Shown here: piece by piece, positions 36,305 to 48,041 of the stretch
How positions within the stretch are numbered: the first letter of the stretch is position 1
Layout: each line of letters begins with the position of its first letter
NCBI RefSeq assembly: GCF_047495875.1
Contig: NC_092460.1
Span: forward strand, 36,354,554 to 36,418,553
Length of the DNA: 64,000 nucleotides
Reading direction: 5' to 3'
Origin: Pithys albifrons albifrons
Lineage: Eukaryota; Chordata; Aves; Passeriformes; Thamnophilidae
The notes under the pieces: generated by a model
Database searches by the model: none
What the model saw: the letters and a program-made list of their open reading frames with translations, nothing else
What the model was told of the DNA's origin: nothing
Made by a program: the position numbers and the translations under genes

Positions 36305-36430
36305 TAGAAGACAATGGTCTTGTGGTTAGGCCACAAACTCAGTGTCAGGGGACCTTGGTTACAATCCATTACACATACAGACTTTGGAAAACCATATTAC
36401 TTATCTTGCCTTAACTACATTTTAAAGAAC
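36305..36430 (+). mobile_element. MIR-type SINE relic, sense
   Basis: The words AATGGTCTTGTGGTTAGGCC, ACTCAGTGTCAGGGGACCTT and GGTTACAATCCATTACACAT follow the sense order of the tRNA-derived MIR head (GGTCTAGTGGTTAGAGCACT, CTCAGGAGACCTGGGTTC, then TCTAATCCC). It ends with a decayed TTACTTATCTTGCCTTAA-like tail. Confidence 0.6.
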
Positions 36431-39400
36431 AAGGCCAAATAAATTTGCAATAAATAAGGCAAAGATAATCAAGGCATAAAATATATAGTGTGCTTCCTGC
36501 AAGGACAGCCTCCTAGGGATGTAGGGATGGAGTTGGAAATTAACCCTTCAGTGTTAATCAAAGATGAATAAAATAAAATGGAAAAAAAATCACAAATCGG
36601 CTTCCTTCAGATGAAGGTGTAAATTAATATAATAGCAGGTAATGAAAGCATTCAGAGTGAGCATATAAAATCAGGCAAATACATCTATTTTGAAACTAAG
36701 TTGCATCTTATTTTCCAAACACTTGGTATGCAGACATGCAAATATTTCATTGAAAAGATCTGGGGCTCAGGAGCCCAACTTTAAGATGCCTGCTTTGTTA
36801 AAACACAGTCAGAAGTCTGGACTCAAATGTCTACACCTGGTTTGAGCATCATTTTAGTCACTCAAGGGTACCATACAAATCTCTCAGCTGCTAGTCTGAA
36901 AAGACACAGATCTCCATTTTTTTGTAGGGCATATGCCTTCTATATGTAGGCATCATTCAGGGCCTGCAGCACCTAAAATAGCATTAGACAACTGTGTTTA
37001 GACACTCTAACTTCCCATCTTTATTTCCCAAGAAGAAACATTTGGAAAATGGGTAGTCATGATAGCATCCTATTAGTTCTTATTTATATGCTACAAATCA
37101 GGACAAAATTCACCCCAAATTTGTAATTGCTACACTTCAGCTAAATTATTTAAAGTATACATGATGCACTAATATATATTTCTTATGTCACACCTATTAA
37201 CAATTATCACCACACAGAATAAGTACTTTGTGTAAAATAACATTTGTAAACTTTCCTTCTTTTATATACAACAGACAACTTCCATTTGAATATCTGAATT
37301 TAATAGCAGAGCGCTGTAGCCACTAATACCTTAAAAACTAAAGCAGGCATAGAATAAATGTGTGCAACTACAACTGAGAACAGTAGGAGGTAATTCCACT
37401 ATCTCACTTCTGAATTGTGGAAACTACACTGAGGAATGTTCAGTTAAGTCTTGCATAACGCTTTATCATAAATAATTACAGCTTAACTACACTTGGCAAA
37501 TAGACTTACAAAGCATTTGCTATAAAACAAAGTATCTTCTTTTGAAATTTTGCTTATTCACCAGCTGATTTCAAAACTCCCAGCAATTTGTCATGCAATT
37601 CTTAACAGTTTTTGTAGAACAATGTGGGGGTTTTGTAACACAAAGACTGAAAGTATGTGAAATGTAACACAAATAATTGTTAAACCTCCCTCACTTGGAA
37701 ATCCCTTAACAGACTTCTTTTTAAGCAAATATCAAATATTTGGAATGTGACACCACATTTGGCAGGGGAGGTTTTAGACTGATACACTTAAAACATTAGT
37801 AGTGCTGTCATATTTCTGATGAGATTTGTAGGAAAAATTAATGAATTTGTCAACACATTTGTTGAGAAAAATATTTTTTTCTATTTCAGTGTAAGTTCCT
37901 CCAACTTTTTCACTCAGTTCAAGAAAAGATATCACCATTGCCTGCAAAGCTTGTGAAGGCTTAAAAAAACCCAAACAAACAAACAAAAAACACCCTAAAA
38001 AACCAAAAAACAGACTCCTACAACTACCTGTGAAGTTTCCATACACCAGTAGTTACAGGACACCATGGTAAATTTGTGCATTTGGGACTAACTAACAATG
38101 ATACTCTCCATCTCTCTTATTTACAGTGTAAAGCCTCTCTTTTATCATGCTATATATTGCTGCCCCTTAGAAATATTAGTTACTATAACATCTCACCCAG
38201 AAAGTAATTTTCAGTCTGTAACGCCTACTACAAGCACAAAGTCATTGGGAAGTCAGTGTGACGTTTTTGGACTATTAAAGATCTTCTGCTACTGAAGTAG
38301 TGTATGAGTATATGGTCTATAATAATTGCTGCCAGCCATTACAGAAAAGAAAAACCCTGACTTTTAGGTTCTGTACTGTTCATAGGTTGCTCTACTGCAT
38401 CCTTGTACCTGGAGAACAACTCGTTCAAGGGAAACAGTACACTTGTGTAAGGAAAGAGAACTGATGTCCATTTGTTCCTGACTAAATCATCAAAATGTCT
38501 GAGAAAAACTGTCCCACAGAATTATCGCAGAGAGAAGAAGAAATCTGTGTTTGGACCAATATTGAACTAACACTGGAGGATGAACTTCCTGATGCTCTTC
38601 ATCTTCATCTATGTTTTTGTGCAACACAGATTGCCTAGCAAGGAAGATCTTATTAGTTTGTCATAGGAATTGTATGATTCAGATGTATTTCAGGAGAATG
38701 AATTCGCCTGGATTAAAAAGAGGGATTAGACTGCTGAACTCCAGATCTCCTTGTGAGTGTATGCTATAATGGAAAAGTACCAGATCAGTATCTATTTTAG
38801 TATTTCCAGTCTAAAGAAGTTAAAAAAAAAACAAACAGTATAATTCTTGTACTATTGTAGAAAGGCTGAAATTTCCCATGGAAATGGAAATTCCAGAACA
38901 TCTAAGGGATCTTAATACCAGTGCTTGACAGATGGAAATTGTTCTGAAAGTTCCTTGAGACAATTCTATTTGCAAGCTAAGGTTGTCTGCATGTACAAGC
39001 TCAAATATAGTTTTAAGATCCTTAAGGTATTTTTCTAAAGCAAAAGCATCTATCATAGGTCATATATGCCATGATCTAGATCGTCTAAGTATTGTATAAA
39101 CAAAAGATAAAAGGAGCTCTCCTTTCTCCTTCAGAAAAGAAATTCTAAATTGTTTCTGCTTAAGACTGTGGCTTTTGCCTTCATTAGAAATTTGATTTAT
39201 TGTGAATAATAGGTTTTCTTTCTAACTCCTTAGACACTGATGTAATGCAGCTATCCCAGTCTGAGGTGTAGCTCTTAATTCAGTCTTCTGTGCAAATCCA
39301 AAGCAAGCAATAGATTAAATATGCAGTTACAGCAACAATTGAAAGATGATGGTCAACTGGTCTTCTGAATTGTCCTTCCTGTCTGTGACTTGTCTGTTCA

Positions 39401-41624
39401 GAGGCCACCTAACTTAATATCACCTTAGTCTCTATATCCTCAAACCAAAACTGCCTGTAGCACCACAGGCTGCAACACACCAGGAAATGTGTCTGGCAAG
39501 AAGCCATTTTTTGGGGGTACGTACGATCTAGGTAACAGCAAGTAAACAACCCCAAGTTCTTTACAGAATATACACAAAATGGACAGAAGCTGCTGGTGAA
39601 ACAGCACCAACTGGGCTCTGCTTTAGTGGAAAAAGAGGAAAACTTTAGAGGTTTCATTTCCTTATGAAGCAGATCTGTGTAGACGCTTCATGCCCTTTCC
39701 CCTTACTTCATAAGTGCTTTCTTTTACTGAAACCAGACTTCACCTAATAACGAAAACTGTTCAAGGTGCACAATAATCAATAACCATTGCCAGATAGATT
39801 TGCAAACCCCTGCAAACTTGTCAAAACACAGGCAACTAAAGAACAACAAAGTATAAAAAGAAAATACAAAAAATATATATAATTCACAGAGTTGGTAGGC
39901 ACACTACAAAGACAATAGCAAAGGCACAAAAATTAAACCAGATTTGTTGACAAGATGAGCTGCTCACATTGTGAAGGAATGGGCAGTTTCCCTTGTATCT
40001 GTAGTCTGCAACATTTTACAGTGTAATAGCTAGGTTATAGATGGTAATTCAACCACATTTTACTCTACAATTACACTTGAACAAATCCTACTTCAAATTA
40101 ATGTGCACTGGCACTTACTGAATTTGAACATTCAAAATGCTCTCAGCAGCCATAGACTTCCAAAGAAAATGTGTCAGACTCTTCTGAAAAGCAGGTCACC
40201 TCTTCAAATAACTAATCATGGCTATGTCTGTCTGTTTTTAATATCCACCTCAAAAACATGTATTTGTCACTTACTAAGTATTTTTGGAAGAAAGACTACT
40301 GTTTGAAATCAAGTTTCATAGTTGAGTTTTTGTGGAATACGTTAAACATCACTATTCACTGAGATGCCTTGCCAAATTTGCAATCTGAAAGAGGTGTTAT
40401 GATATTTTTCATCAAAATGGGGTTTCAGAGACACAAGTTACTGCATTCATTGAAATCGTGTTTCAGAACTGCAACATTTCCTATATTTGTGGTTTGGAGC
40501 ACTAGTCTCAGGAAAAAGAGGGAGCATATGCCTCAATCAAGGCCATACCAAAAAAAGACTGTGAAAGAGACTTTTGAAGATCAGTTTCCAGATTTCAACC
40601 AAGTTCTATAATTCTCCTAACATGAGTATTTCTCTTATTCCTTTAAAGCAGTATCAATAGAAGCATTAAGATCACCATGGATATAAAGAGTAAGACAATT
40701 CTTTACTCCATTTACAGAGACAGTAGGTGATTCTTTTTTTTTAAGCAACAGAAAGGAGAAAATGCAATTTTATATATTAAAAGGACATAATGCTATATAT
40801 AATATAAAGGTATTGTCAAGTAAATATTAGGCCTTAACTGCAGAAGTATCTTGTGCAATTCCTCAATATTGTAATTGCCAGCTTTATTTTTGTATGCCGG
40901 AGCAAAAAACGGCATCCTTGGAAAATTTACAATTTGCACTATTTATTGAGACAGTTCCAATTCGTTTTTTATTTCTTTTCCAAAAGTACCTATTTTTTAC
41001 CTCTGCTGACCAGTGCAAAATCAGGCCCACTAATGTTTATAAAATACCACATTATTGTTAGATATCGAATCCAAATGCAAGCACTGCAGCTTTTAACAGA
41101 TAGGAGCTTGATGGAATCTGTCTGGAGATTGCAGGTGTCCAGATTGTCTCGGCATCTACTCCAGTAATAGCCCTTGACACAGAAGACAGAAAGAGCTCAG
41201 CGTTTTGTAAAACTTTCTGAAGCTTTGACATTTTAACTAGAACATAAAAATACCTGTCTTGCCTTTAATTTTCAGGTCTAATATGAGCTTAATAATTATA
41301 AACTCTGAGGAAATCCAGAGAGCTGCCTATTAACATTTAAGGTAGTGATGTGCTGCACGGATTGAACAGGAGAAGAGGGGTAGCACTGATGCAATATTTT
41401 TTTGATGGTGCCATGATCTAATGTTTTATCTAGTAGATAAATAGGACACTAAATGATCAAGAAGGCTAAAGAGATTCTGGCTAACAGAAAGAACTGATTG
41501 TTTTAGTTCTTCAGCAATGTGATAAACTAACTAGTACCTCTTGCTCTTACGTAAAAATTTTTGTCAGTAAATCTCAAAATTAAGGAGGTAAATGTTCATG
41601 TTCCTGTGATGCAGGGACACACAC
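36431..41624. other. Intergenic DNA, one unclassified repeat-like stretch
   Basis: No gene is supported. At 36,720-37,030 words such as GAAAAGATCTGGGGCTCAGG and AAGATGCCTGCTTT recall old interspersed sauropsid repeats that contain TTTGAAAATCTGGGCC and TAGGCACCTAA, but the family is unknown to me. A short (CAAA)n tract lies at 37,970-37,987. Frames up to 104 codons lack domains. Confidence 0.4.
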
Positions 41625-41715
41625 AAAAATCAGATGGTTAGTGTCAGTTCTGGGAGTACAACCAAGATCCCCTGAACTACAAAGCAGCACTTTGTCCATT
41701 GGTAACACTGCCTCC
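41625..41715 (-). mobile_element. MIR-type SINE relic, antisense 5' part
   Basis: The + strand reads GTGTCAGTTCTGGGAGTACA, ACCAAGATCCCCTGAACTAC and TTTGTCCATTGGTAACACTG. These follow the antisense MIR head with its tRNA-derived B- and A-box region (GAGCTGGGAGTAGAACCCAG, ATCTCCTGAGTCCCAG, TCTATCCACTAGACCACACTG). Overlapping chance frames on both strands cover the same stretch. Confidence 0.6.
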
Positions 41716-44314
41716 AAAATACACTGGGCAGTCCTGGGCAGCAGATCCAAGTGCAATACAGCTACACTTCTGCACCTGCCCAGCCCTGTGCAGAGCAGGC
41801 CTTCTGAGTCTGAGTCTCTCATGGCTGTGGGTGACATCCACCAGGCAGAGGGGGGCAGGCAGCAGTGCCTGGGCCCTCAGCAAGGGGTCAGTCAAGCCAG
41901 GTCTTTTGTTTGCTGGCTCTGGCTGGGATGTGAGTAGTGACCAGAGTTTCACCACTGCTAACAGGAAGGGAGATTTGCTTCCTACAGAATTCCTTTCACT
42001 AAGTTCTATTACTATAGCTTAGTGTGAGAAAGAATGGGTGAATTTCTATCTCATTGTTTAGCTGACAGAAATTGCTCTTCTAACTATGTTAAAAAATACA
42101 TTTTCTTCTTACTTGAAGATTCATAACCCTAAGATGAAGTTGCTGTGCATGCGCTTTTCTGCTCTCTGTAAACAGCACCCAACAGGCTTCTGTGTAAAAC
42201 AGGACTTCAGATTTGGTCAAGGTCAGTAAGGTATACTGTACTCTAACTTTTTTCTTTAATAGATACATTATTTTATGAGATGGAAATAGTGGCAGGGCAA
42301 TTCACCCCCTCCCAGCTTTCCTATCTATGTGTGAGCATCTTTGAGAAGTGGGATTAGAGAGAAACCTGCAGGCATATTAATAAATAAACTTCACATGCTG
42401 TTTGATATTAAGTAAACATACCACTAAATATTTCTCTAGGGATTTGTGATCTCATAACCCATGGACTTCTAATTTGGTTACCTGTGACATGTAGATCTTA
42501 CCCCCAGGGTTCCGCAATGAATTAATTCTAAAACACCTTTTAATGTTTAACATACTAAGATAAAATAATCAAACATATGTTCTTGAAAAAACTTGGCTCA
42601 CTTTTCTTCATAGGTAACATGAAATGCTACTACTAAAAAATCCAAAAAAAATTAAAAAAACAAAAAGGTAATAGGAGATCCTCAGTCAGGGGAACACACA
42701 CATTCCTGGCATAAGTTAAGCTAATAGAACCCATTCTGGAAAAAGAATTTGCCTCTGTATCAGGGAAATTTCCCCTCCCAGCAACACTGTGTCCTCTGTT
42801 TTTACAAACAAAAAGAGTCTTATTTTAGGAAAACAAGTTTTTCCATGTATTCACATAGAGAAATGTTCTTACTCCTTTCTCTACATGTTCATCCATTTGG
42901 TCCTCACTGCAGAGGATGAAAATTTACCATTGAAGACCAGTTAATGAAAATACAGTTGTAGAGTTTTTGGGGATGAGTTTTTTTTCCCTTAAGTGCATCT
43001 TGATTTTATAAGAGGTGTGTCTGCTTGACATTGATCAGACAGACTGGACTGGATTTTATCCAAACTACAACTTCCCATAGTGGGCAATGGTGTGGAACTC
43101 CCACGCTGTCAGATTTCTCTTCCACATGACAAGAGGCTGTGTGGAATTCCAGGAAAGGCAATTCATCTAAACTACCAAGGGGAATGGAACATGAGACATT
43201 ACTCTCACAAATTGCTACTGAACCCTGACAATGCAGGCAACTCCAAATTTTCTGAGTTTGGTTAGATTTTTCACCTAAAGATTTTTTTCTCTAAAGCAGA
43301 CAGGTACTAATTATTTCCCTATTCTAATCAATTTTGCTTCACAGTTTCCAAAATCATTTTCTCAGCCTCAAGTCTCCAGTAGTGTTTTTCTCTGACAGAG
43401 CAGAAAATGATTGTAAATATTCTTCACAAACAATGCAATGCAAATATGGTAAAAAAAATCAAAAATACATTTGCCTCATTTTTAATTTAAGATAATGACA
43501 GGAATTAATTGCAAAATGCTGAGAAATAAAGTTTTTAATTTAGAGCAAACTGATACAGTGAGCCCATCACCTTCATGTAACAAAATGCAGAAACATAGAT
43601 ATCTATACCTGAAAAGAAAAACAGCAAAACAAAAAGAATACCAAAATTATAGAGTTGATAGTAACAATTTTAACAATGTTTTTCAGTCAGGAACAGGGCT
43701 AAAGAATAGCAAATATTCTTAGGAAAAGGACCTTGATAACTACAGAGCTACAGACCTCTTATAAATAAGACAAAGTCAGCATGGGAAAACCAGTTTTGAA
43801 AAAAAAAAAGGATGCTATGAAACAGGGTATTTGATCAGAGATTATCTTTTTCACAATCTCAAAATGGATTTTTAAATTTATCTGAAGCTAAATATGAGCT
43901 AAAAGTTGTCAGATCAGAAAAGTATTTTTTCATTTTCAAAAAAATCCTCCAGAAACATAACAAAAAATCCAACCCAAAAAAACACAAACCCAGAGTCTTT
44001 TCACTCAAAATATTTGATTTTTCTGTATTTCATAATGTAAGAAAGTGAGAATTTTTCATTCTGGGTATTTTACTTACTTTTGTTCTTTTTCTTTATGTAG
44101 GAAGCTTTTCAATGTTCCACAGCCCATGAATAATGACTGCTTTGACTTGAAAGACACTGTTACTTATTTCCTTATTACAGGAAAACACTAATACAAGTCT
44201 TTGGGCCACCATTTGGGACAACAACACTGTCATACAGCCAGCGTGTGGTTTTCTGCAGAACTTAGAGGATGCTCAGTGATACAAGCTGAGCATTTTATAT
44301 TTTTGCTACCACTT
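41716..44314. other. Intergenic DNA, nothing recognised
   Basis: No gene is supported. Short A-rich tracts occur near 42,640-42,665 and 43,800-43,812. Confidence 0.5.
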
Positions 44315-44440
44315 TGGTGAGGTAAAGTAACTATTATCACACTTCTTCACATTGAAAGCTAAGGAAACAGACTAATTGAGATGGCTAACATCACACAGGA
44401 CAGTCTAGGAATAGTAGCCAGATGGCTTGATTAGCACAGT
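44315..44440 (-). mobile_element. MIR-type SINE relic, antisense
   Basis: GAGGTAAAGTAACTATTATC, then AAAGCTAAGGAAACAGACTA and GGCTAACATCACACAGGACA match the antisense MIR order GAGGTAGGTACTATTATTATCC, GATGAGGAAACTGAGGC and GTCACACAG. Diverged. Confidence 0.6.
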
Positions 44441-44579
44441 GAATTAACCAAAAGGTTCTCCTGCTCCTAGAGAGAACATACAGCTATCTCAAAATATTAA
44501 ACCTTTTAATATCACATATATTAAAATTTGGCTGTTTGTGAATGTTGTAGTTTGGGATTATTATGTAAATTCTCTCCCC

Positions 44580-45020
44580 TGCCACTTAACTGCCCAGGCC
44601 AGCGGTTAACAAAAGAAGCAGTTAACTGTTGATCGCTCGGGTGGGGGCAGGTTTGTCTCTTTTGGTTTTGTTTTTTTTTTGGATATTCTTCTCAGTCTTG
44701 GCTCGGCGGAACGCGGGAGTGGGGGCTCCAAGGAGGCAGCTGCCCTGCTGGTTACTGCTGGGGTTTTCCTGGCTGTCTCGCTGCTGCCTACCCCGGACTA
44801 CTTTTCGTGCCGCGCTGCTGCTGCTGCCTGCCTTGGATTTGCTTCTGGTTGCTCGTACCTTTCTGCTTCTTGGACGGGGAACACAGGGGGAAGAGACTGA
44901 GTCCATCTGAAAGCTCACTGCTCGTCTGTCTTGCTGGAGAGGGACTGAAACTCACTCTGCAGCCAGCCGGGCTGTGACATGGACACTTAAGTATAACCTT
45001 TCCTCCCGGAGGAAAACCTG
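44580..45020 (+). promoter_or_regulatory. CpG-rich block, candidate promoter plus non-coding first exon
   Basis: CpG dinucleotides, rare elsewhere in the window, cluster here: GATCGCTCGGG at 44,632, GGCTCGGCGGAACGCGGG at 44,700, TTTCGTGCCGCGCTG at 44,803, and more to 45,010. A plausible splice donor CTG|GTAGGT follows at 45,021, directly before a T-rich stretch that looks intronic. The only late ATG (44,978) is followed at once by a stop, so an exon here would be a 5' UTR or part of a long non-coding RNA. A leucine-rich 93-codon frame (44,629-44,910) begins with a hydrophobic stretch but has no recognisable domain. I see no TATA box. The gene is not identified and the strand rests on the donor alone. 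Confidence 0.4.
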
Positions 45021-47169
45021 GTAGGTTTTGTTGTTGTTTTGTTGGTTTTTTTTTCCTTTCTCTTGTGGTGTTGGGGAAGTGGGTTGCACTAGTCTGTTTA
45101 CATATATATATATATATATATAGCAGTTATCCTTCTTGTATTAAAATTCCTTTTCTTAAATTTGATAAAGAGTGGTGTGATTATCGTGGAGGAGACCCCC
45201 TGCTTGTGGGTAAAACATTTTGGTTTTTTCCCCTCAAACCGAGACAGTGAAGATAGGTTTTTCTCAAATTTCAGGATTCAGAAAGAGACTCTAAAGACTT
45301 GACACGTTGTATTCAGTTCTGTAACACTCTTTTTCTAAAGAAAAACCTACTCCTTAAATGGAACTGGACTTGTTTGTAAGAAAAGGAAACCTGCCTAGAG
45401 CTCTAATCATTGTTTAGCTTTGCCTCTGAATTTCCTGTTTCTCAAGATGGACAGTCTTCCCAAGATGTGAGAATCATGTCATATATCTCAATAGTTTATT
45501 ATTTTCTACCTCAGCCTCATAAGAAAAGTTAAAAATTTCCTTGGAAAAAAAAATTGATGAGATATAAGTGTATACATGACAGAATCAATTTTTCTTTTAG
45601 CTAAAGGGCATAATATACAGCAGTGTGTCTCCTGCTGCTGAAGGGAAATTATTGGAATATCACTCTACTGCCCTACGAATGAGGACTATCAAAGAGCTTA
45701 AAGAGAGGGATAGTTACAAGGGAGAGGAGGAGAGGAAAAAAGTATAATAGTTAGACATACTCCTATAGTTCCTACACAAAAAAGTCTAAAAAAACCATGC
45801 ATAATCCATGCAGACTTATAAATCCTTGACTTCATCAGGAAAACAGAGCTGTGGTTATGGAGAATTTGGCTGCAAAACGTGTCCTCTTTATCCTGGTAAA
45901 GGTACTGTCCTTCAACTTTGACAAAGGGGCAGAGGAGTTTATCTCTTAGTGAGGTGCAGCCTAAATGTTCCTGAGTTCTGCAAAGGCAGCCTGGGAGCCG
46001 GGCATTGAAGGGCAGCATCTTTTCCATGAGACACCTCACGTTGCCTACATAAACACCTGGGGAACACTCAAGGTTTTCAGGGCTGTGCACGAGTAACTAG
46101 GTTGTGGCCAAATAAACGCTTTCATTGATGCCACACAAGAGCTGCTATTTCACTCTGCCTCTATTTTAGCCCTGCAGAACTGACAAGAGGAGAAAAACAC
46201 TAAAGACTTTGCTTTGGACACTGTAACCTCTGCCAGTTTCTGAACACACCACAAAGCAAATATTTTGAGCTGTTCCTTTTTCACAGTCACCTTCCAGAGA
46301 ACAAGCGGGCTTCAATGCTCTGAGGAGGACACCAGGACAAAGAAGGAGGAGAGTAAAAGCAGAACTGATGATTTTGCTGGCAGCATAAAAAATTCTGTGT
46401 TGATTCATTAAATCACTACAGTTCCAAATGGCATTGTCTAGTGATCACTGTAGAAGCCTGGGAGTTTTCCATATTGGACAGTTTTCCCTCAGGGAAGGGC
46501 CACTGTGTCATTGTGTGCACATTAATAAAAAGCATGCTATATTTGTTTCAGTATCTTTACAACTATCCATATAAAGACCTAAAAACCTTCCCTGGTTGAA
46601 GATGACTACGGGATATTTGCATATTACAAAAGTATCTGGACAGTAAGACATAATAAGTATGTAGACACTAAAGCCCCTAAATTAAAGATTTTTCTCAAGT
46701 TGTCTGAAAATTCAACTGCATGTTCCAGAGACTAGCATTAATTGACAGTGAAGGATGGGGAGCAGCACAAACTGGACATAAACTAGACAATGTTAAGTAA
46801 ACAGCTTTTCCTAGGGACAGAAAATTGGGCAGACACTGGTAGCTGCTCATTCTGTGTAGCAGAAGACAACTCAAAGCTTTAGAGGTCTCAACCAGGTGGA
46901 GGCTGTGGCTGAAGTTATGGTTGACAATCAGCAGTGTTTATTCTTCAGCCTTAAGTAATGCATCATCAGCCCTAACCACCACTCCAGTACGGGTTAGGGA
47001 CATAAGTCTACCTTTTCTTTAAAGAATATAGTGAAAAATATGTGAAAAAATAATTCAAGCATTTGTTTAATTTCCCATAATACAGAATGAAGCAACAGAA
47101 ATTACCTTAATTATTTTCTTTATTCTGGTTTTATTCTCAAATAGTTTGAGAACAGCTTCCATCCCCTTT
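45021..47169. other. Possible intron start, otherwise nothing recognised
   Basis: After the candidate donor comes a T/G-rich stretch and an (AT)n run at 45,102-45,122. No exon could be supported further on. A 130-codon minus-strand frame (45,698-46,090) has no domain. Confidence 0.45.
45102..45122. repeat. (AT)10 microsatellite
   Basis: An uninterrupted AT dinucleotide run of 21 bp. Confidence 0.9.
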
Positions 47170-47490
47170 AGGAGGGCAAGTGGAGGGGAGGTGCTAATCT
47201 CTTCTTGCTGGTATCCACTGCTGGTATGCATTGGAATGTTTGAAAGCTGAGTTGGGGAAGATTTACACTCGACATTAGGAAACATTTCTTTACTGAGAGG
47301 GTGGAGAATACTGGAACAGGGTTCCTAGAGAGGTGGTCAATGTTCCAAGCCTTTCAGTGTTTAAGAGGAGTTTGGACAATGACCTTAATAATTTGCTTTA
47401 ACTTTTGATCAGCCGCAAAGTGATCATCAGTTGTTTCAGGTGATCATTATAGGTCTCTTACAAATTGAAATATTCTATTCTACTTCAATA
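47170..47490 (+). mobile_element. CR1 LINE 3' end, sense
   Basis: In order the sequence shows GGGGAGGTGCTAATCTCTTC, TTACACTCGACATTAGGAAA, CATTTCTTTACTGAGAGGGT, TTCCTAGAGAGGTGGTCAAT, TTTAAGAGGAGTTTGGACAA, TGCTTTAACTTTTGATCAGC, and a TGATCATTATAGGTCTCTTA stretch. It ends in AATATTCTATTCTACTT, the tail of an older bird CR1 subfamily. This is the C-terminal part of ORF2 and the 3' UTR. The copy is truncated at the 5' end, which is typical of CR1, and is inactive. Confidence 0.85.
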
Positions 47491-47768
47491 AGTGCTCTGA
47501 TTCCTTTCCAAATGATTTCATAATCAGGTAGAATAGTTACTCAAGTGGAGGAGCTTTAATTAGAAGTGGAAGAGGAGAAAAGTCAGGAAAAATAATTAAG
47601 TGGAAAATTACTAATCCTGCATTCTTTTTTTGTTATATTGTCCAGTCCTTTCCAGTACACAGTGCAGGTAAAAATCACCTTTTAACTGAGTTTAGGAAAC
47701 ATATTCTGTGGACATTTTTTGTAATCTACCTTGGTCTTCCATCATTTGAGTTAAGCTAAAGAAGAGGT
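47491..47768. other. Intergenic DNA, nothing recognised
   Basis: No gene or repeat is supported between the CR1 tail and the tandem duplication. Confidence 0.5.
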
Positions 47769-48009
47769 TTCAACACTGACATCCTGTTCTGGAGGGAATT
47801 TGATGATAATACGCTGTAGTAGACCCCCATCCACACAAAACATTAAATGAATAAAAACTGGGGGAAAAGCCCCTACAAAACAAACAAGGGTTCAACACTG
47901 ACATCCTGTTCTGGAGGGAATTTGATGATAATACGCTGTAGTAGACCCCCATCCACACAAAACATTAAATGAATAAAAACTGGGGGAAAAGCCCCTACAA
48001 AACAAACAA
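47769..48009. repeat. 122-bp tandem duplication, two near-identical copies
   Basis: The 119 bases 47,769-47,887 recur without a difference at 47,891-48,009; the period is 122. The copies start TTCAACACTGACATCCTGTT and end in ACAAAACAAACAA. A CAAA-rich simple repeat continues past the second copy to about 48,041. Complete identity points to a very recent event or an assembly duplication. Confidence 0.95.
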
Positions 48010-48041
48010 ACAAAAATACCTCAAAACAAACAAACAAACAA
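48010..48041. repeat. (CAAA)n simple repeat
   Basis: Two short CAAA runs, separated by an AATACCTC interruption, follow the tandem duplication. The 3' end of each duplicated unit also carries CAAA units, so slippage there may have promoted the duplication. Confidence 0.85.

Noticed and set aside
44629..44910. 93-codon frame starting with a leucine-rich, signal-peptide-like stretch
   Set aside because: It lies in the CpG-rich block where several frames are open. The leucine run comes from CTG and TTT repeats and no downstream domain follows.
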